Positions 52,101-61,844 of a DNA stretch of 64,000 nt are shown piece by piece. The position numbers and the translations under genes are program-made. The notes beneath the pieces were generated by a model that searched no databases, was not told the origin of the DNA, and worked only from the letters and a program-made list of their open reading frames with translations. This stretch comes from Eulemur rufifrons. Its lineage: Eukaryota > Chordata > Mammalia > Primates > Lemuridae. Numbering within the stretch: the stretch's first letter is position 1; each line of letters opens with the position of its first letter. The DNA lies in assembly GCF_041146395.1 (NCBI RefSeq), contig NC_090989.1, positions 285,001,343 to 285,065,342 on the forward strand. Direction: 5' to 3'.

Positions 52101-55100
52101 ATTGGGGGGCGTTGGGTGGCAGCCGTGGCACTGGGGGCATTGGGTGGCAGCCGTGGCACTGGGGGCGTTGGGTGGCAGCCGTGGCATTGAGGGTATTGGG
52201 TGGCAGCCATGGCATTGGGTGGCAGCCGTGGCATTGGGGGGCATTGGGTGGCAGCCGTGGCACTGGGGGCGTTGGGTGGCAGCCGTGGCACTGGGGGCGT
52301 TGGGTGGCAGCCGTGGCACTGGGGGCGTTGGGTGGCAGCCGTGGCACTGGGGGCGTTGGGTGGCAGCCGTGGCATTGAGGGTATTGGGTGGCAGCCGTGG
52401 CATTGGGGGGCATTGGGTGGCAGCCGTGGCACTGGGGGCGTTGGGTGGCAGCCGTGGCACTGGGGGCGTTGGGTGGCAGCCGTGGCACTGGGGGCGTTGG
52501 GTGGCAGCCGTGGCACTGGGGGCGATTGGGTGGCAGCCGTGGCACTGGGGGCGTTGGGTGGCAGCCGTGGCATTGAGGGTATTGGGTGGCAGCCGTGGCA
52601 TTGGGGGGCATTGGGTGGCAGCCGTGGCACTGGGGGCGTTGGGTGGCAGCCGTGGCACTGGGGGCGTTGGGTGGCAGCCGTGGCACTGGGGGCGTTGGGT
52701 GGCAGCCGTGGCACTGGGGGCGTTGGGTGGCAGCCGTGGCACTGGGGGCGTTGGGTGGCAGCCGTGGCACTGGGGGCGTTGGGTGGCAGCCGTGGCACTG
52801 GGGGCGTTGGGTGGCAGCCGTGGCACTGGGGGGCGCTGGGTGGCAGCCGTGGCACTGGGGGCGCTGGGTGGCAGCCGTGGCACTGGGGGCGCTGGGTGGC
52901 AGCCGTGGCACTGGGGGCGTTGGGTGGCAGCCGTGGCACTGGGGCCGTTGGGTGGCAGCCGTGCCATTGGGGGCGCTGGGTGGCAGCCGTGCCATTGGGG
53001 GGCGTTGGGTGGCAGCCGTGGCACTGGGGGCGCTGGGTGGCAGCCGTGCCATTGGGGGGCGTTGGGTGGCAGCCGTGGCATTGGGGGGCGTTGGGTGGCA
53101 GCCGTGGCACTGGGGGCGCTGGGTGGCAGCCGTGGCACTGGGGGCGCTGGGTGGCAGCCGTGGCACTGGGGGCGCTGGGTGGCAGCCGTGGCACTGGGGG
53201 CGTTGGGTGGCAGCCGTGGCACTGGGGCCGTTGGGTGGCAGCCGTGCCATTGGGGGCGCTGGGTGGCAGCCGTGCCATTGGGGCCGTTGGGTGGCAGCCG
53301 TGCCATTGGGGGCGCTGGGTGGCAGCCGTGGCACTGGGGGCGATTGGGTGGCAGCCGTGGCACTGGGGGCGCTGGGTGGCAGCCGTGCCATTGGGGGCGT
53401 TCCTGTGAACAGAGTGGGCTGTGTCTGCCTCAGCGCTTCCTTCCCAAGTAACGTGCTGAGCCGGTTTCTCATTAACACAGCCGGCGGGTGCTTCAGCGAG
53501 ATGCTGGGAACTTGGCCACAGGTATCATCAGCCTTAAAACACAGACCCCTCCCCGCCAGGAGAGAAGTGAAGGCCTTGACCTCGATGGAGACCCCAGGCA
53601 GGCAGGGGAGGGGGCTTCTAGCCGGCATCCAGTGGGATCGGGCAGGGGCGTGTTTGCCCTTCTCTGGCTGGTCCCACTTCAGAAGTGGGGACAAAACTTA
53701 GGGGAGCGGCCAGCGATGGCTGACATCTGGCCATCTGGGGCCGACGGCCACAGGGGCACTGGTGGCCTCTGGGCTATTTGCTGTGGTCTGGTGGCCAGCG
53801 GTTTGGACACTGGGCGTCCCCGTGGGGGCGGGCACAGAAGCGCACGGTGCGCATGCGGAAGACTCACACAGCCATGAGCAATCACAGCCTCCACACCCAG
53901 CTGCAGCCAAAACTCAACAAATGCACGCTGTGTGCAGAGGGGCCCAAACGTGTGCCAGGTCCACCTGCAGTGTAGACCGGAGACCACACAGGGCAGCAGG
54001 ACTGTCCTGGTGTTGAATGGGGAGGCTTCACTTTTCCCTACAAGTGTAGACGCCCACATGTTCCCTCAGGACCCTTCGTTACTTTTACAATCCACAGAGA
54101 ACACAGCGGAAGAGGCCGGTGCCGCCTGGTCCCCTCTGGGCCCCAGTGCCTCGCGGTGGCTCTGGCGTGGCGTTCAGCGGGGACCCTGGCTGGGCGTTGG
54201 GGCCGTGCTGGGAGCAGCGGGCTGCAGGAAGAGGAAGCACCTCTGGGGCCAAGGGCCGGGCGAGCTCTGTGGGGACCCCCTGAGGGCCTGGCCTGTGTGT
54301 CCCCCAGGCCATCGCCATGCGGGAGGAGCTGCACACGCAGTACGCCCGGAGCCTGCAGGACAAGGACGAGCTGCGCAAGCGGGTCCGGGAGCTGGGCGAG
54401 AAGGCGGACGAGCTGCAGCTGCAGCTGTTCCAGCGCGAGGCCCAGCTGCTGGCCACGGAGGGCCGGCTCAAGCGGCAGCAGCTGGAGACGCTCGTCCTGG
54501 TGGGCCTCTGGGGTGGCTGGGGCGGGAGGGGAGCCCGGGGGACGCCAGGCACACCGCGCGGGGTGCAGGGGGCTGTGGAGCCTCAGGACGCCTGCTGCCC
54601 AGTCGGGGGCCTTGGCCTTCCGTGGCCCCTCCTGAGCCCTGGCTCCTCTGTAAGGTCAGCTCAGCCCCACTGAGCCCCCTCCTCGTGGTGGGGTGAGGGG
54701 TGCAACTGGCCCAAGGCCTGAGCAGGACGTGGGACTGTCCGTGGCAGTGGCCACGAGGCAGCTCTGGGTGTGTGTGGGAGGGGTGTCCCCAGGAACCCCT
54801 CACCACCCCTGCCCACCCCACGCCCGGGCCGGCTCGGTGTCCCCTGACCAGCTGACCCCCCCCCATTTGCTGTGGCAACAGAGCTCTGACCTGGAGGATG
54901 GCTCACCCCGGAACTCCCAGGAGGTGAGTGTGGCCCCAGGAATGCCAAGGCCTCCATCTGCCCAGCCTGGCCGGGCACAGGAGTCCCTGAGAAGCTCTGC
55001 AGGGGGTGACAGCGGTGGCTGTACCCAGCTCAGGGGACAGGAGCAGCGGGAGGGCATGGCACCCAGGTTGGCCTAACCAGACTACCTGCCTCTCTCCGGA

Positions 55101-57484
55101 AGCTCTCGCTGCCCCAGGACCTGGAGGAGGATGCCCCGCTCTTGGACAAAGGTGAGAGCGTGTGCCTGGAGGTGCTGGGACTATAGCCCCCTGGTCACCC
55201 TGAGCCTTGGCCAGTCACTTCCTCTCTCAGTCTCCCAGTCCCTACTTTACATATGGGGAAACTGAGGCTCGGAGAGGCATAAGTACTCTGGTCAAGGCCA
55301 CCAGACAGCAAACTGGAGAGACTGACTGGAACCCAGGGCCGGGAGGACACATCCCCGTGGCAGGTGTGGGTCCCCCGTGCATGGCGTGGAGGTGAGCAGG
55401 GATTGCCCACCCTGCTTCCTCCGGGGCGGAGGGAGGGGACGTAAACTGATGCCCAGGTTCTCAGGCTAGAACGGGGGGACAGATGGGCTACGTGTGGCTT
55501 GAGGGATGGGCCACGTGCAGGGGTGGCCAAGGGCCTGCTGTGTCCTCGGGCAGCAGGGGCTTCAGAAGGTGGGCAGGACCCCTCTGCCCACCCAAAAGGG
55601 GACTGGTGGGGGCTGGCACGGAGCAGCAGCTGCGGCGTCCCCAGGAGCTGGCGGTCCTGACTGGGTGGAGGGCAGAGGTTTCGTGGGAAGTCAGACAGAC
55701 TTCCTCAGCGTCAGGCCTGACCCCAACCTCCGAGCTGAGCAGAAGGGGAAGAAGGGGCCGCAGATGGAGAAGTGGGGGCCTTGCAGCCCAACAGACGTGC
55801 GCCTGAGGCCACCAGCCCCATGTGGCACAGAGGTGGGCGGGAGTCCCCAGCTCAGGCAGCTCCCTGCAGGCGTTGGCGGGGCAGGAATGAGCAGGAGAGG
55901 GTGTCAGCTCCAAGGAAGGGCTGCCACTCGGCCAGCACAGCCTGGGCCCGGCCTCTCTCCGCAGTGCCACCTGAGACTGGACGTGCAAGGTCCTGGTGGC
56001 CACCCGTGCACCTTCTGCCCATAGGGCCTGAGTCCTGGTCTGCCCAGGCCCTGGCGGACTCTGACAGGGTCCAGCCTGACCCTCCTGCCCCGACCTGCTG
56101 CGTGCCCTGCCCCCACCTCCACTGTGGCTGGCTGACCCTACTCCCCAGGAGCTGCTCCGCCTGGAGACGCTGCCAAGGGACTGGGGCCTGGTCAGCCCTG
56201 GGCTTAAGTGGGCAAACTCTCCCATGGGCCAAGAAGCCTTCCTGCCCACCTGTCCCCAGTGGTTGGGGGCAGCCAGTCGGGAGGAGTAGACGGGGCTGGG
56301 AGGAGCACCTGCCTAGAGGGCCCCTCCCGGGAGTGAGGAGATGGCCTCAGCCTCCGACTCCATAAAATGCAAAGTCTTCCCTGGATCTGTGGGAGGTTCC
56401 CACAGGACCTTGGAGACTGGTCCCGGGTCGTGTCCAGCAACATTGGTGGGGGTGGGGGGGCGCCATGCTGAGGTGAGTGCAGCCTGGAGAGTGGGCAGGA
56501 CCCACGGGCACAACTGTCCTTTCCAGGCCTGGCCAACGGAGAGCGCCCGGAGCACCCCTCTGCGGCTCTGCAGAAGGAGCACCCTTCACTGACACCCAAT
56601 GTAAGGCTGCCTGGGGTCCTGCAGCCGAGATCGCCCAGCGTGGGCCTGTGGGAGTGCACACCAGCTGGGCCCTCCCCCATGGCCCCTGGACGGCTGGGTG
56701 ATCGCAAAGCCTCTGCCCTTGGGCTCTTGGGGTGGGGTGTTTGGGACAAGAAGGGGACCACTCTCCCCTTGCCCGCAGACCAACAGGCTTGGGTGGGCTT
56801 GGGAGTGGACGTGCCCGGGTGGGGCAGCCATGGACAATGGCTGTTTCTGGTCCTTGGGGGCTTTTGTAGTAGGTCAGCATTGACCTCCGTGGGTTAACTC
56901 AGGAGTCCTGACAGCAAAGGGGCCACCTCTGGCTTAGCAGTAGAAGGAACAGCAGCTGGGAGACCAGGCCAGAGCCCTGTCCTGGCCCAGCCCACTGGCT
57001 GTGTGTCCTGGGCCTCTGCCTTGTCATCCAGAAGGCAGGACATCGACACCGACAGGGGCTGGCCTCGGGGGTACGAGCAGGCCCCAAGTGACGAGCCGGG
57101 CTCCTCGCTGAGCTCAGGCAGTCTGGACGCTGGCCTGCCCTGCAGTCCGCAGCCCGGGGCCTGGTGGAGGGTGTGTGCACGGCGTCCAGCGGCGCTGGCT
57201 GGAGCCTGAGCCTCCCCCTGCTCCAGGACACAGGCCTGACCAGCGGGGAGCCCCCGGAGAAGGAGCGGCGGCGCCTCAAGGAGAGTTTCGAGAACTACCG
57301 CAGGTGAGTGGGATCGCCTGGGCGGGCAGGGCCCGGGTCGGAGCTGGCTGAGCGGGCGGGTCTGGACACCTGCGACCCCCGCAGGAAGCGCGCCCTCCGG
57401 AAGATGAAGAACAGCTGCAGACAGGGCGAGGCGGACCGCGAGAACAGCTCGGGCAGCGACAACACCGACGCCGAGGGCTGCTAG
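49108..57484 (+). CDS. CARD9: Caspase recruitment domain protein 9, complete
   Basis: Cytosolic adaptor in myeloid cells that joins Syk-coupled C-type lectin receptors (Dectin-1, Dectin-2) to BCL10-MALT1 and NF-kB, central to antifungal defence. Twelve coding exons: 49108-49291, 49591-49728, 50300-50604, 50712-50891, 50965-51108, 51386-51511, 54308-54499, 54882-54923, 55103-55151, 56527-56600, 57227-57303, 57385-57484. Sum 1611 nt, 536 aa, the human length. The CARD covers about residues 6-98; Cys10 and His73, reported zinc ligands in the human CARD, are both present. Residues about 140-420 are coiled coil ([49 protein letters not shown]). The C-terminal region keeps [20 protein letters not shown] and ends in an acidic tail. 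The exon 1 donor is the weak GTCGGT. The 2.8-kb intron before 54308 contains a large minisatellite. An acceptor at 49090 means a non-coding exon lies upstream. Confidence 0.98.
51607..51800. repeat. Ancient interspersed repeat flanking the minisatellite, family uncertain
   Basis: AT-richer segment (aaatgacagaagtaccatgc, aacgaagttaacctcccctg, gtccataggcatatagtttt) resembling the old repeat near 37400-37555. It lies directly upstream of the CARD9 minisatellite. Confidence 0.3.
51837..53402. repeat. 28-bp minisatellite array, about 55 copies, in a CARD9 intron
   Basis: Tandem units built on GGGTGGCAGCCGTGGCACTG followed by GGGGCGTT (28 bp in total), running without interruption for about 1566 bp. 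Variants change the second half: CATTGAGGGTATT, CATTGGGGGGCATT, CACTGGGGCCGTT, CCATTGGGGGCGCT, and GCCATGG for GCCGTGG; some units are 27 or 29 bp. Variant units recur in blocks. The unit length is not a multiple of three, and it lacks stops in many frames on both strands, so long open frames here are artefacts. Confidence 0.97.
55235..55345 (-). repeat. Antisense MIR-like fragment
   Basis: Contains tatggggaaactgaggctcg, gagaggcataagtactctgg and aactggagagactgactgga, in the order of antisense MIR. In a CARD9 intron. Confidence 0.65.
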
Positions 57485-57663
57485 CGGGCGTCTGAGCCAG
57501 CCCGGCCCGCAGCCCCCAGGCGCTCCGGCCGCGGTCGAGGGGGAGCCCAGGGCTCCACGACGAGCTGCCCCAGCCCGAGGGCGCGGGCTGGTCCCCGCCG
57601 ACGTAACCACGGCGGTTCTTTTACTACCCGATACGCTTGCGCTGTGGAAGCTGCGGCTGATAT

Positions 57664-57669
57664 AATAAA
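57664..57669 (+). terminator. CARD9: CARD9 polyadenylation signal AATAAA
   Basis: Canonical hexamer about 180 nt after the CARD9 TAG, giving a short 3'UTR (57485 to about 57690). It is under 300 bp from the DNLZ start codon. Confidence 0.8.
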
Positions 57670-57699
57670 TAACAACTAGCAACTGTCCCTCCTCGCTGC

Positions 57700-57945
57700 G
57701 CGCCCGGCGGGACCCCCACGGCGGCGGGGCGGGGCGTGCGGGACCCCTAGCTGGGCGGTGTTGCAAGACCCAGGCGTGTGCGCAGGACCCCAGCAGGGGG
57801 CAGCAGACCGCGGCGCGCCCAGGCCGTCCGGCCGGAAGCCGAGGGCCACTTCCGCTCGCGGTGCCCGCTTCCAAAATGGCGGGCGCGGCTTCAGGTGCAG
57901 GAGGTGGGGCGGGGGCGGAGCCGGTGGCTGGAGCCAGCGGGCGGG
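57700..57945 (+). promoter_or_regulatory. DNLZ: DNLZ CpG promoter
   Basis: CpG-rich interval immediately upstream of DNLZ with ETS-type cores (CCGGAAG at 57832-57838, CTTCCGC at 57849-57855) and a YY1-type AAAATGGCGG at 57873-57882. No TATA box seen. It is squeezed between the CARD9 poly(A) signal and the DNLZ ATG. Confidence 0.7.
57790..57804 (+). promoter_or_regulatory. CTCF-type motif between CARD9 and DNLZ
   Basis: CCAGCAGGGGGCAGC matches the CTCF core CCASYAGRKGGC at every position. It lies 120 bp after the CARD9 poly(A) signal and 142 bp before the DNLZ ATG. Confidence 0.6.
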
Positions 57946-58142
57946 ATGCTGCGAGCGACGCTGAGGCTGTTGAGCCGTGCGTGGCCCCGGGAGCCCGGCG
58001 CGAGGCAGCTGTGGGGCCGCGGTGCCCGCCTAGAGGCCACGAGGAGCCGGCGAGCCTGGGGCTGGGGATGGCGGCACTCGAGCTCCGAGCTGGGGCCGGG
58101 GCGCGTGGAAGCGGCGCACTACCAGCTCGTCTACACCTGTAA
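57876..58142 (+). other. Overlapping upstream ORF at DNLZ (88 codons)
   Basis: The ATG inside the YY1-type motif (aaaATGG, a strong context) opens a frame that overlaps the DNLZ ATG in another frame and stops one base before the end of DNLZ exon 1. The DNLZ ATG has a weaker context (gggATGc). Use depends on the transcription start. Confidence 0.4.
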
Positions 58143-59850
58143 GGTGGGCGCGCGGCGGAGCGCGGCCGGGCTCGCACTTGGCGGCGGAGGGCACTGCGAG
58201 AAGGGGCCCCAGCCCGGCCTTCCGGCCGGGGGCGGGAGCAGAAGCAGAGCGGGCTACGGGAGGGGGTGGGGCTAGCCCCCCGAGGGCGGGCCGGGCCACG
58301 GGGAGGGGTGGGGCTAGCCCCCCGAGGGCGGGCCGGGCCACGGGGAGGGGTGGGGCTAGCCTCCAGGGGGCGGGCCGGGCCACGGGAAGGGGTGGGGCTA
58401 GTCCCCCGAGGGCGGGCCGGGCCACGGGGAGGGGTGGGGCTAGCCTCCAGAGGGCGGGCTGGGCCACGGGGAGGGGTGGGGCTAGCTTCCAGAGGGCGGG
58501 CCGGGCCACGGGGAGATGGGGCTAGCCCCCCGAGGGCGGGCGGGGCCACGGGGAGGTGGGGCTAGCCTCCAGGGGGCGGGCCGGGCCACGGGGAGATGGG
58601 GCTAGCCCCCCCGAGGGCGGGCCGGGCCACGGGGAGGTGGGGCTAGCCTCCAGGGGGCGGGCCGGGCCACGCGAAGGGGTGGAGCTATCCTGGGGGGGGG
58701 AATGGGGGGGTGGCTCATCGTCACACCTGGCGGCTTGGGTCCTCACCGGCTCTCCATCCGGCCAGGTGTGTGGGGCTCGGTCCTCCAAGCGCATCTCCAA
58801 GCTGGCCTATCACCAGGGCGTGGTCATCGTGACCTGCCCCGGCTGCCGGAACCATCACATCATCGCTGACAACCTGGGCTGGTTCTCGGACCTGGACGGG
58901 AAGAGGTGAGACCTGCGCCGGGGGCGGGCCCGTGGGTGCTGGGTGAGGAGCCCCGCAGGGCACCCGGCCTCCCTGGGGCACTCTGCCCCTGGCGGGGCGG
59001 TTCACAGACCCACCTGGGCAGCCCAGGTTCCTTATCAATGCAGGACGGTTAGGTTTGGATTTCAGAGGAACCGCAGAGAGCTTTTCAGCATTGGTGTGCC
59101 CCGAACGTGGGCGCCCTGGCCAGCCCCTGTGCTCACTGCCTGACCGCCGCCCGCACTGAGGGCCTCCTCACTTCCCAGTGCTTTGCGTTCTCGGGGTGGT
59201 TGCCCCACGGTGGGGCGTGGGGGTGTGGACCGGGCCCTGGCCCTGAGGGTCGCTGCTGCCTCTCCCGGGAGGGCAGTGGAGGTGCCATTAGGAGCCTGCC
59301 GGGAGGCCCCAGGTAGGACCAGCAGCAGAAGGTCTTCGAGTCAGCACGGAAGGTGCTCGGACGTGCCGCCCTCCCGCCTCCAGCCATTCTCCTGCCACAC
59401 CTGGGGCTGTGGGGAGGCTATCCCCTCTGACGTGTGGGGAGCGGGGTCTGCTGCGGAATGCTGGCGTAGTGAGGGGCCAGGGCTGAGGCACTCTTAGTAA
59501 CATGCCCCACAGCAGTTGAGAGAACCTCCTTGATCTTTGGTTCCTGAAGTGGTGTTTGGTGACAGAGCCCTAGGGGCCTGGCCTGAAGCCACACAAGGGC
59601 CTGGCCATGGGGTGCCCTCAAAGGACCGGGGTGCAGGAGGGCCCACCGGGGCCGGCGAGTGACCATGTGCCTGCCTCCCAGGAACATCGAGGAGATCCTG
59701 GCGGCCAGAGGGGAGCAGGTGCGCCGAGTGGCTGTCGAGGGGGCCCTGGAACTGGTTTTGGAGGCTGAAGGGGCCCCCACATCCACTTCTGCTCCGGAAG
59801 CGGGTGAGGACGAGGACCGCAGCCACCCTGGCAAGGCAGAGCCCAGCTGA
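57946..59850 (+). CDS. DNLZ: DNL-type zinc finger protein (mitochondrial Hsp70 escort protein), complete
   Basis: Mitochondrial matrix co-chaperone (HEP1/Tim15 family) that keeps the Hsp70 HSPA9 soluble and stimulates it. Three exons: 57946-58143, 58766-58905, 59682-59850; 507 nt, 168 aa (human 178). The first ~50 residues are Arg- and Leu-rich with almost no acidic residues ([18 protein letters not shown]), a typical mitochondrial targeting sequence. The DNL zinc finger has C65-K-V-C68 and C90-P-G-C93, with [14 protein letters not shown] after it, the family signature. The C-terminal tail is acidic and low in complexity (EAGEDEDRS...), ending KAEPS. Intron 1 is a minisatellite over most of its length. 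Same strand as CARD9 and very close downstream of it. Confidence 0.97.
58250..58698. repeat. 40-42 bp minisatellite, 11 copies, in DNLZ intron 1
   Basis: Units marked by the CTAGC core at 58272, 58314, 58356, 58398, 58440, 58482, 58522, 58562, 58602, 58643 and a last degenerate copy at 58685. The first six are spaced 42 bp; the rest 40-42. Two subtypes, CTAGCCCCCCGAGGG and CTAGCCTCCAGGGGG, share GGGCGGGCCGGGCCACGGGG. Very GC-rich. Confidence 0.95.
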
Positions 59851-59938
59851 CTCCCACGCTCGCTGGTGCTGTGGGACTTAGGCCTTCCGGAAGGATGTTC
59901 CGGCCCTGGGCCTCTCTGGACATGGCCTGTTTTCTATC

Positions 59939-59944
59939 AATAAA
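59939..59944 (+). terminator. DNLZ: DNLZ polyadenylation signal AATAAA
   Basis: Canonical hexamer 89 nt after the DNLZ stop codon, giving a very short 3'UTR (59851 to about 59965). Confidence 0.85.
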
Positions 59945-59965
59945 CAGACGTCGCTTCCAGATGCT

Positions 59966-61844
59966 GGGGCCTGTGGCTCTGGCATTTCTTTTTCTGGAGT
60001 CGGAACAACAGCCACACACCCCCAGCACTGCCGGGGGTGGGGGGAGGGCTCGCTCTGCGGCCACACGACCGGGCCTCATCGCCTCTCCTGCTGCAGCCGC
60101 CTCGCCTCGCCCACTCAGGGCCACGTCCAAGTGTGTCCAAGTGTGAGGGGGCTGGACGTGGGGTCACATCCCTCCAGGCTGTGGCTGTGTGGCCCGGGGC
60201 AGGTTACTTTGCCCCTCTGAGCCTCTGCCTTCCTGCTGTGCCCCCGCCACCCCTGCACAGCACTGGTGGGTTCCTTTCCGTAGCCAGCGCAGGTCTCAGT
60301 CTGACGAGACCCGGCACTGTGGCCCGAGGCAGGACCGGCCGTGCACGGCCAGCACGGAAGCTCGGGAGGGGCGTGTGAGCCGGGGGCTGAGCGTCCTGGG
60401 TCAGGAGCCAGTGTCCCCACGCCTTCTGGGCGCGTGTGGTTTGTCTCCCAGCCTTGTCTGTGCGCTCAGGACGCTCTTGTGTTTATGAAAGTGAGCAAAC
60501 GCAGGAGTGTGTTTATTTCCAGATCCTCCGCGTTAGTCACCAGCCCCGTCCTGCGGGGAAGAGCCTCGCTGACATGTGGCCCCTCCCCGCCGGTGTCAGC
60601 TAGTGATTACCGGCTCACGCTGGGCTGTGGGAGGCTGGGGGCGGTGGCATTGTTCCGGCATTGTGAGCTCTGACTCGATTACCCCCTGTCCTCCCCTCGG
60701 CAAGCAACCCTCTATTACTCCCACCCAGAGCCTCCTGCCCCGTGTGCAAACTGTCGTCGTCTTTGGGGCTGAGCCAGCCCTGCACACCTGGGCCGGCTTC
60801 TCCGTTGAGGGCCCCGGCCATGGGGCAGCTGGGGGTTCCCTGGGGGCCGCCGGGGCTGGGCTTGGCCCGGCTGCCTTGCTGACTCAAGGCTCTGGACCCA
60901 ATTCATTGGGAGAGTCGCGTCGTGGGCCTGCTCCTCCCATAAGCGTGGTCTGGTCCACGCCTGTTTCTCTGTGCCCTGCTCATGTGCCCACCTCTCCACG
61001 CTCAGAGCAGACAAGCAGGTGGGCCGCGGTGGCCTTGCCCAGCAGCGAGCCCACCCCGCCGGGCCACGCTCAGCCCTTTACCCTGCCAGGCGGTCCTTGC
61101 TCAGAGTGTGCTGCTCCATCCTGCGCGATTGCTTCTCCCACCCAGCCTGGGGGGCGGGACCCTGAGCAGACCAAGGCTGGAAATCCCTAAAGTGGGCTCA
61201 AGGTGGCCTGGGCCGAGCCCTGGGGGACCGAAGGCTCCTGGAGGTGCCTGTGTGGCCCAGACGAGGTCCCAGGGCTTTAGGCGCAGAGTCGGAGCAGTTG
61301 CATCCAAACCCCCTCTGCAGGTGGGGAGGTGGCAGGGTTCCAGGCAGGGCCCCAGGTGTGTGGGGGGTGGCCTTGCTGGGGTGTGTCTGCCTGGCGTGGC
61401 TGTGTCCCCGGAGCCCTGTGGGGGTCCCACGCAGGACGAGCCCCAGGGCTGCCGCGCCGCTCTGAGCTGTGTCGTGGTGTCTGGATCTGCGGGACGGAGC
61501 CCCGAGGAGCCAGACTCCCGGGGACAAAGCCCTCTGGGCGGGGGCGGGGGCGGGGGCTGCGTGGATGGCCGTGGGGCTGACCCGGAGGGAGGCTGCTCGG
61601 GGGCCTCCTGCTCTGGCTCCTGCCTCCTCCATCCCCCAGGAGGCAAGGAGTGTGGGTGGCCTTCACCCCTGGGGACTCTTCTGCCCAGCTTCCCCTGTTA
61701 AATGCAGCAGGGACCCCTCCTCCAGTGGTCTCGGGACCAGACGGGTTGCGTGGGCACCTTGTAGGGCGCAGCCTCCCTCCAGGCTCAGGTCAGCCCTGGG
61801 GCTCCTGGAAGCGCCAGACCTGGGTCTAATCCCGAGACAGACGG
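59966..61844. other. Intergenic DNA between convergent DNLZ and GPSM1
   Basis: GC-rich, no exon recognised. A MIR-like trace lies at 60165-60235. A G-rich run (gggcgggggcgggggcgggg) lies near 61537. Confidence 0.55.
60165..60235 (+). repeat. MIR-like fragment
   Basis: ggctgtggctgtgtggcccg, gggcaggttactttgcccct and ctgagcctctgccttcc follow the MIR pattern (gctgtgtgaccttgggcaagttacttaacctctctgtgcctc). Confidence 0.6.

Noticed and set aside
51837..53402. CRISPR-like array
   Set aside because: Units are directly adjacent with no unique spacers, in a vertebrate intron; it is a minisatellite.
51634..53694. 686-codon minus-strand and 371-569-codon open frames over the CARD9 minisatellite
   Set aside because: The frames exist only because the 28-bp unit lacks stops in many phases; they have no splice support, no family similarity and occur on both strands.
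56894..58549. 551-codon minus-strand open frame
   Set aside because: It runs antisense through CARD9 exons 11-12, the DNLZ promoter and exon, and the DNLZ minisatellite; GC-rich, stop-poor DNA explains it.
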